Below are positions 4,756-8,995 of a DNA stretch of 8,995 nucleotides, piece by piece. The first letter of the stretch is position 1; each line of letters begins with the position of its first letter. The position numbers were made by a program, and so were the translations under genes. The notes under the pieces were generated by a model. The model was not told the origin of the DNA. It saw only the letters and a list, made by a program, of their open reading frames with translations, and searched no databases. Source of the DNA: Clostridia bacterium (GTDB taxonomy: Bacteria > Bacillota > Clostridia > Oscillospirales > UBA644); the NCBI GenBank assembly GCA_017424085.1, contig JAFPBP010000344.1:1-8995 (forward strand), read 5' to 3'.

Positions 4756-6339
4756 CTATTTTCCGAAAGTTTTCCGTTTTCCACAAAAAACGCTTTGTTT
4801 CAAAAGAGATAATAGTGCAATATAAACAACGCCGCCCAAGACAATTTCCGCGAAAATCGACCATGGAGTGCCGAAAAAGCCCGCAAACACGGGGCGCACC
4901 GAAAAAACCGCTCCCCAGCACCCCAAGGCGGCTGCGAGAGGCTTGAAGAAAATCTCGGAAAACGATGGGGTTACGCCCGCGTATTTTTTCAAGAACATCA
5001 GGTTCAGAGCCAGCATCACGGGATAAGCGAGATTGGTGGAAAGAGGCGCGCCGAACACGTTGCATTGGGGGATCGCCACGGTGACGTAAGCGACGACGGT
5101 TTTGATCACCGACCCAACCGCCACCGACACCACCGACATCTGCGCCTTCCCCACCCCCTGCAGGACCGAGGCGGTCACGTTGGTCAAGCCCACACAGACC
5201 AGCGCGGGGGACAGCACCGCAAGCAAACGGGACGAAAGGGAGAGGGCTTCGGCAGACTGTCCGCCGTAAAAGAGCGTGATCGCACCCTCGGACACGGCGG
5301 ACAGTCCGAACCCGCATCCGAACGCCAGCGCCGCAGACAGAGACAGAGCGGAATCCACGGTGGAGCGAAGGGCGGAGGCATCCTTCCGTGCACGGGCGGC
5401 GGAGACCGAGGGGATCAAGCTGGTGCCCACCGACACCAGAAGGAAGGAGGGCAGGTTGAAGAGAGTCATCGCCATGCTTCCGTAGCACCCCCAGCGAAAG
5501 TTTGCCCCGTCCACCCCAAAGAAGGGCTTCATGCGATTGACCACGAAGCAGGCGTCAAGGGCGCCCATGAGATTGACCGTCACCGCAGACAGGATCACGG
5601 GAAAGGTTACGGCAAAAAAATCACGGATCAGAAGCCGCTTCGGGGTCTTCTCCCCCACCGCGGCGGGAATGCGATATCGCTTCCCCCGAAGCAGATAGCG
5701 CAGAACCATAAAAAGAGCGGAAATCACCGTCCCCAGCGTTACCCCCATCATGGCGCCACCCACGACCCGAGCGGGGGAATATCCCCGCAAATAAAGGACG
5801 TAGGCAAAGCCGTAGCCCGCCACCAGCTTCAGCGCCGCCTCGATGAGATTGGAGAGCGCCGTGGGGACCATATTTCGGTAGCCCTGAAAGAATCCTCGGA
5901 TCAAGGCAACCACCGTAATGAAGAAAACTGCGGGGACAATGGCAAGGACGCAGTAAAACGCCTCCTCGGAATTCATCAGAACCGCCAGCGGGCGGGCGAA
6001 GGCAATGCCCAGCAGGGTCACAATCCCGCTGAAGGACAAAAAAAATGCCGCCGCAAAGCCCATCACCCCGGGGATGTCCCCGTGGCGACGGTTTGCCGCG
6101 GCACGGGCAACCATGGCGGAAATGCCCGTAGGGATCCCCGAGGTTGCCAGAGCCAATAAAAAATTGTAAACCGAATAGGCGGACCCGAAATAGCCCATGG
6201 CTTGAGGTCCTACCAGATTGGTAAGAGGAATGCGGAAGATCGCCCCGCACAGGCGGGACAAAATCCCCGACAGAGACAGAATCAGCGCCCCGGGAAGGAA
6301 GCTGCGAAGAGAACCTTCGGCAGGGAGCTTTTTCGTCAC
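4756..6339 (-). CDS. spoVB: Stage V sporulation protein B, MurJ-like lipid flippase family
   Basis: A 527-residue polytopic membrane protein of the MOP/MurJ superfamily, with many hydrophobic segments along its whole length (about 14 are expected). SpoVB acts in the mother-cell membranes and is required for spore cortex synthesis, probably by flipping lipid-linked peptidoglycan precursors. The N-terminal signature is clear: LILSLSGILSRLCGAIFRIPLTNLVGPQAMGYFGSAYSVYNFLLALATSGIPTGISAMVARAAA. The start is GTG at 6339 (VTKKLPAEGSL), with GGAGGAGG (6347-6354) 7 bases upstream. The frame is open back to 6531, but that part is out-of-frame mtnN sequence. The gene overlaps mtnN by 4 bases (GTGA). Several SpoVB-like paralogues can exist in Clostridia and this could be one of them; position beside the hup-yabP block supports the yabM/spoVB-type assignment. 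Confidence 0.88.
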   Translation of the reverse strand: MTKKLPAEGSLRSFLPGALILSLSGILSRLCGAIFRIPLTNLVGPQAMGYFGSAYSVYNFLLALATSGIPTGISAMVARAAANRRHGDIPGVMGFAAAFFLSFSGIVTLLGIAFARPLAVLMNSEEAFYCVLAIVPAVFFITVVALIRGFFQGYRNMVPTALSNLIEAALKLVAGYGFAYVLYLRGYSPARVVGGAMMGVTLGTVISALFMVLRYLLRGKRYRIPAAVGEKTPKRLLIRDFFAVTFPVILSAVTVNLMGALDACFVVNRMKPFFGVDGANFRWGCYGSMAMTLFNLPSFLLVSVGTSLIPSVSAARARKDASALRSTVDSALSLSAALAFGCGFGLSAVSEGAITLFYGGQSAEALSLSSRLLAVLSPALVCVGLTNVTASVLQGVGKAQMSVVSVAVGSVIKTVVAYVTVAIPQCNVFGAPLSTNLAYPVMLALNLMFLKKYAGVTPSFSEIFFKPLAAALGCWGAVFSVRPVFAGFFGTPWSIFAEIVLGGVVYIALLSLLKQSVFCGKRKTFGK

Positions 6340-7025
6340 ACGGATGCCTCCTCCAGAGATGAAAAATACGCCGCCATGATCTTCTCGGTATCCGAGACGG
6401 CGGATGCCAAAAAGGTGGGGAAATCCACCTCGGACTGCTCGTTTGCATTGTCGGACACAGCGCGAAGCACCGCACAGGGAACGCCGTTCACGGCACAGAC
6501 CTGAGCCACGGCTCCCCCCTCCATTTCGCAAACCAACGCACCGTAATGATCCCGCAGACGGGCAGAGGTCTCGGAATCACCCACGAAGCGATCCCCCGTG
6601 GCGATGCGCCCGAAGGAGGCGTGCCCCTCGGGAAGGACCGCACAGGCGGCACGGTACAGAGCCTGAGACACGGAGTCGTCGCAGGGGGCGACCTTTCCGT
6701 CGTCTTCCCCAATGGCAGTCAGATCGAAATCGTACTGAATGGTATCCTTTGCCACCACCACGTGCCCCGTCACGATCCCCGTTCCCACGCCGCCGCCCAC
6801 GCCCACGTTGATCACAACGTCGGGAGCATAGCGGAGAATGGCGGTCTGAGCACAAAGGGCGGCGTTGACCTTACCTACCCCACAGCGCACCACCGTTACG
6901 GGATTCCCGTACAGCTTACCGTCGGAAAAGGTCAAAGACGAGATCTCCTCGTCTCTGCGCTCGGTCAGCATGGCGCGGAAGCCGTCCGCCTCCGAATCCA
7001 TGGCGCAGATCAGAAGCGTTCTCAA
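6336..7025 (-). CDS. mtnN: 5'-methylthioadenosine/S-adenosylhomocysteine nucleosidase
   Basis: A 229-residue cytosolic enzyme of the PNP/UDP phosphorylase superfamily. It cleaves the N-glycosidic bond of MTA, SAH and 5'-deoxyadenosine to release adenine, relieving product inhibition of methyltransferases and radical-SAM enzymes. The key residues are in place: Glu12 in CAMDSEADGF, the phosphorylase-family RCGVGKVNAA (47-56), GVGGGVGTG (75-83), ATGDRFV (142-148), CEMEGGAVAQVC (166-177) with Glu167/Glu169, and RAVSDNAN (188-195) with the catalytic Asp192. The start is TTG at 7025, preceded by AAGGAGG (7030-7036) with a 4-base spacer; the first ATG in the frame would delete the first beta strand. 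It overlaps the upstream gene by TTGA and spoVB by GTGA, so all three are probably co-translated. Confidence 0.93.
   Translation of the reverse strand: MRTLLICAMDSEADGFRAMLTERRDEEISSLTFSDGKLYGNPVTVVRCGVGKVNAALCAQTAILRYAPDVVINVGVGGGVGTGIVTGHVVVAKDTIQYDFDLTAIGEDDGKVAPCDDSVSQALYRAACAVLPEGHASFGRIATGDRFVGDSETSARLRDHYGALVCEMEGGAVAQVCAVNGVPCAVLRAVSDNANEQSEVDFPTFLASAVSDTEKIMAAYFSSLEEASV
6347..6354 (-). promoter_or_regulatory. Ribosome-binding site that fixes the spoVB GTG start
   Basis: GGAGGAGG on the - strand, 7 bases upstream of GTG 6339-6337. It is encoded within the last codons of mtnN (LEEAS), so spoVB initiation happens inside the mtnN reading frame. No in-frame ATG occurs before the conserved N-terminal signature. 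Confidence 0.85.
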
Positions 7026-7300
7026 AGGTCCTCCTTAAGAGCGGCAATGCTCTTCTTCAGCTCGGTGATCTCATTATACAGCTTCTGCATTCCTTCATCC
7101 ATGGTCAGCTCTCCCCCGTCCATGATCTCGCAGGCAAGCTTACCCAGAGCCTTCTGCTTGCGGACCACGGAGCTCTGAAGCTCGGCGATGCGATAGCGCA
7201 CCTCCACGGCGTCGGCAACGTCGCAGGCGACCTCGCCCGCGCGGCGCAGAACCTTTTTGCCGGTCTTTACGGCAGAATCAAAGAATTCGTTGCTATTCAT
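7022..7300 (-). CDS. Small coiled-coil protein of unknown function
   Basis: I do not recognise this 92-residue protein. It begins MNSNEFFDSAVKTGKKVLRRAGEVACDVADAVEVRYRI, an amphipathic, locally basic helix. Two charged, leucine/alanine-rich heptad-like segments follow (about 36-60 and 68-92), consistent with an alpha-helical coiled coil. There is no signal peptide or membrane segment. Cys26 and Cys57 are far apart and do not form a metal motif. The ATG at 7300 has an excellent Shine-Dalgarno, AGGAGG (7309-7314), 8 bases upstream, and the C-terminal LKEDL codons carry the mtnN ribosome-binding site. Good translation signals and overlap with mtnN make it a real gene. Its job may relate to mtnN or spoVB or be independent; the sequence does not say which. 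Confidence 0.8.
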   Translation of the reverse strand: MNSNEFFDSAVKTGKKVLRRAGEVACDVADAVEVRYRIAELQSSVVRKQKALGKLACEIMDGGELTMDEGMQKLYNEITELKKSIAALKEDL

Positions 7301-7424
7301 ATCAATATCCTCCTTGGAACGGATTTATTCCTTCGATGCGAGCTTTGTCGATGGGTTTTGCTTCCCCACCGCCGCCGTTCGAGGTTTTTTTCAGATAAAA
7401 TAGGGTATGATAGAGACGGATGTT

Positions 7425-8045
7425 TTACTTCTCCGTTTCTTCCTCTGCTTTGCCGTCCGATTCCTCGGGCGGCTCTTTTTTTGCGGTCAACTCGTCAAGC
7501 TTGGCGCGGATCTTAAGAAGATCCCCGTAGGCGTCCCGCTTGAGCCCCTCGTTTCGCAACAGGGCGGCGGGATGGAAGGTGGCGATCATCCAGAACCCCT
7601 TCCGCTCGTACCAGACGCCGTGGGAGCGCATGATGGAGAAGGACGGATCGATAAGGGTCGTGGCGGCGACCTTTCCGAGGCACACGATGATCTTGGGACG
7701 GATCAGCTTTGTCTGCGCCCGCAGATAAGGCAGACACGCCTGCCGCTCCTCGGGCAGAGGATCCCGATTGTGAGGCGGACGGCATTTGACGATATTGGCG
7801 ATATAGACGTTATCCTCACGGGACATCCCGATGCAGGCGAGCATCTTATCCAATAAGATCCCCGCCTTCCCCACGAAGGGCTCCCCCTTCAGATCCTCCT
7901 GCTCTCCGGGGCCCTCCCCCACGAACAGGATCTCCGCTTGCGGATTCCCCACGCCAAACACCGGGTTGGTGCGGGTCTGCCCCAAGGGACAGCGCACGCA
8001 GGACGCACAGGCATCCCGCAGAGCGTTCATTTCAACCGATTCCAC
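7425..8045 (-). CDS. Type-4 (family 4) uracil-DNA glycosylase, iron-sulfur
   Basis: A 206-residue DNA repair enzyme that removes uracil from DNA and starts base excision repair. Four cysteines in the family's arrangement (Cys16, Cys19, Cys88, Cys104; C-x2-C and C-x15-C) should hold a 4Fe-4S cluster. Motif A is GEGPGEQED (43-51), the GEPFVGKAGILLDKML segment follows, and motif B includes FHPAALLRN (157-165), with His158. A Glu/Lys-rich tail (about 188-206) extends beyond the catalytic domain. The start is GTG at 8045, with AGGAG (8052-8056) six bases upstream; the in-frame ATG at 8030 has no Shine-Dalgarno. It is separated by over 120 bases from the coiled-coil gene downstream and by a probable terminator from the gene upstream, so it may be transcribed alone. 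Some relatives are annotated as DNA polymerase-related proteins. Confidence 0.93.
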   Translation of the reverse strand: MESVEMNALRDACASCVRCPLGQTRTNPVFGVGNPQAEILFVGEGPGEQEDLKGEPFVGKAGILLDKMLACIGMSREDNVYIANIVKCRPPHNRDPLPEERQACLPYLRAQTKLIRPKIIVCLGKVAATTLIDPSFSIMRSHGVWYERKGFWMIATFHPAALLRNEGLKRDAYGDLLKIRAKLDELTAKKEPPEESDGKAEEETEK

Positions 8046-8060
8046 AGTCTACTCCTATCC

Positions 8061-8088
8061 TTATGCACCGCCGAAAAAGTTATGCACC
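8061..8088. repeat. Direct repeat TTATGCACC upstream of the uracil-DNA glycosylase gene
   Basis: TTATGCACC occurs at 8061-8069 and 8080-8088, with 19 bases between repeat starts (about two helical turns). On the - strand it reads GGTGCATAA, just upstream of the glycosylase ribosome-binding site. It may be a regulator site. The second copy overlaps the 3' arm of the adjacent terminator hairpin, so chance cannot be excluded. Confidence 0.3.
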
Positions 8089-8115
8089 CCCACCGTGAAA
8101 ACGAGCGGGGGTACA
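8074..8115 (-). terminator. Probable terminator of the sugar isomerase gene
   Basis: On the - strand TGTACCCCCGC (8115-8105) pairs with GTGGGGGTGCA (8093-8083): 11 pairs, two of them G-T wobbles, with an 11-base loop. Five T residues follow at 8078-8074, after 4 unpaired bases. It lies about 20 bases past the isomerase stop codon. The offset of the T-run makes it less than ideal. Confidence 0.6.
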
Positions 8116-8134
8116 CGGTTGCTTCAACGGGAGG

Positions 8135-8995
8135 TTACGCCCACCACATCTCGGTGGTGCCTTCAAACGCCATGGCGCTCTGCAGCACGGCGATGGCTTT
8201 CCGCAGACCCTCCTTGGGAGAGAGCAGGGAATCCTCGTGCTCGATGCTCATAACGTAATCGTAATCGATGGTACGCAGGGCGCTGACGATATCCTTCCAA
8301 TACTTTTCGTCGTTGCCGTAGCCCACGGTGCGGAAGACCCACGCACGGTCGGCGACCTCGCCGTAGTGCTTGGTATCCAGAACGCCGTTGACCGACACGT
8401 TATACTTGTCGATCTTGGTATCCTTAGCGTGGAAATGGAACATGCAATCCTTCAGCGCGTAGATGGCGCGGACGGGATCGATGCCCTGCCAGATCAGATG
8501 AGAGGGGTCGAAGTTTGCGCCGATCTCGGGACCGACGGCGGCACGAAGCTTCAGAAGGGTCTCGGGATTGTAAACACAGAAGCCGGGGTGCAGCTCGAAG
8601 CAGATCTTGTCAACGCCGTGGGCGCGGCAGAATTCCACTTCCTTCTTCCAATAGGGAATGAGGACCTCGTTCCACTGGTAGTCCAGGATCTCGGTGAAAT
8701 CGTCGGGCCAGGGGCAGGTGACCCAGTTGGGATGCTTGGATTCGGGGCAGTCGCCGGGGCAGCCCGAGAAGGTGATGACCCGATCCACACCCATTTTTTC
8801 CGCCAGAAGAACGGCGTTTTCAAAGTCCTTATGGAACTTTGCGGCAATTTCGGGGTTGGGATGAACGGCATTGCCGTGTGCGCTGAAGGCAGAAATTTCA
8901 AGACCCGATTCTTCTACGGTCTTCTTGAATTCCGCAAACGCCTTCTCGTCATTGAGCAGGATCTCGGGATCGCAATGGGCTTTTCCGGGGAAGCC
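8135..8995 (-). CDS. Sugar phosphate isomerase/epimerase (xylose isomerase-like TIM barrel), N-terminus outside window
   Basis: The 286 C-terminal residues of a protein in the AP-endonuclease-2/xylose-isomerase-like TIM barrel family are visible, open to the right edge (first visible residues GFPGKAHCDPEILL). Such enzymes interconvert ketoses, inosose derivatives or sugar phosphates using a divalent metal. The metal ligands of the family are recognisable, in visible-residue numbering: Glu134 in CFELHPG, Asp163 in NFDPSHLIWQGIDP, His189 in FHFHAKD and Glu252 in SIEHEDS. The FSAHGN (37-42) and ITFSGCPGD strands also fit. The length and motifs suggest only a few tens of residues are missing. The substrate cannot be told; carbohydrate or myo-inositol metabolism is likely. 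The stop is TAA at 8137-8135, followed by a probable terminator. An ATG at 8794 is internal, as conserved sequence continues before it. Confidence 0.9.
   Translation of the reverse strand, partial: GFPGKAHCDPEILLNDEKAFAEFKKTVEESGLEISAFSAHGNAVHPNPEIAAKFHKDFENAVLLAEKMGVDRVITFSGCPGDCPESKHPNWVTCPWPDDFTEILDYQWNEVLIPYWKKEVEFCRAHGVDKICFELHPGFCVYNPETLLKLRAAVGPEIGANFDPSHLIWQGIDPVRAIYALKDCMFHFHAKDTKIDKYNVSVNGVLDTKHYGEVADRAWVFRTVGYGNDEKYWKDIVSALRTIDYDYVMSIEHEDSLLSPKEGLRKAIAVLQSAMAFEGTTEMWWA

Noticed and set aside
5065..6159. Long + strand open frame (364 codons) opposite spoVB
   Set aside because: Its product is rich in His, Gly, Arg and Gln with no family resemblance. It is the antisense shadow of a GC-rich membrane-protein gene.
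6340..6531. N-terminal extension of SpoVB from 6531
   Set aside because: It reads mtnN out of frame and gives a Gly/Arg/Cys-rich non-membrane sequence. GTG at 6339 has an ideal Shine-Dalgarno and fits the family N-terminus.
7402..7430. CATACCCT on the - strand as a sigma-E -10 box for the coiled-coil/mtnN/spoVB unit
   Set aside because: The -10 is fair, but at 13-14 bases upstream I see only AAGTAAA/AGTAAAA, which does not resemble the sigma-E -35 box. Not strong enough to list as a promoter.
8795..8995. ATG at 8794 as the real start of the sugar isomerase
   Set aside because: The frame is open and clearly protein-like all the way to the edge (including FSAHGN and the helix before MGVDR), so the gene is partial.

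Overview
The window looks like a chromosome segment from an endospore-forming anaerobe of class Clostridia (Bacillota), possibly a gut Oscillospirales-type organism; the class is well supported, the order is a guess. The grounds are the end of spoIVA, a spoVB-type flippase gene, and the block hup - rqcP(yabO) - yabP - yabQ - divIC - yabR, which keeps the order known from Bacillus and Clostridia. Coding sequence is fairly GC-rich, intergenic leaders are AT-rich, and several starts are GTG or TTG. I see no insertion sequence, phage gene, tRNA, rRNA or CRISPR array.

Layout. On the + strand, bases 1-297 are the end of spoIVA, closed by a strong terminator. A near-consensus promoter then drives a phosphomannomutase-like HAD phosphatase (468-1193), which ends at a terminator shared with the convergent gene. 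All remaining genes are on the - strand. From left to right they are: a secreted lipoprotein with a propeller-like body (1239-2366) and its own promoter; the sporulation/division operon (2572-4569, transcribed right to left as hup, rqcP, yabP, yabQ, divIC, yabR); spoVB (4756-6339); the MTA/SAH nucleosidase mtnN (6336-7025); an unknown coiled-coil protein (7022-7300); a type-4 uracil-DNA glycosylase (7425-8045); and a partial sugar phosphate isomerase/epimerase (8135 to the right edge).

How the genes fit together. SpoIVA (coat basement layer), SpoVB and YabQ (cortex synthesis) and YabP serve spore-envelope formation. DivIC serves division. RqcP, the S1 protein YabR and HU are housekeeping nucleic-acid-binding proteins. 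The operon has a vegetative-type promoter in front of hup and a possible sigma-E promoter in front of yabP, which would add mother-cell expression of yabPQ. The coiled-coil gene, mtnN and spoVB overlap successively by 4 bases (TTGA, GTGA) and probably form one translationally coupled unit.

No new multi-gene system is evident. The best leads are in RNA-level control: two mutually exclusive hairpins plus a possible 10-codon leader ORF between divIC and yabR; a terminator-like hairpin with a U-run in the hup leader; and the coupling of mtnN and an unknown coiled-coil protein to spoVB. All structures were read by eye, without folding or homology searches.
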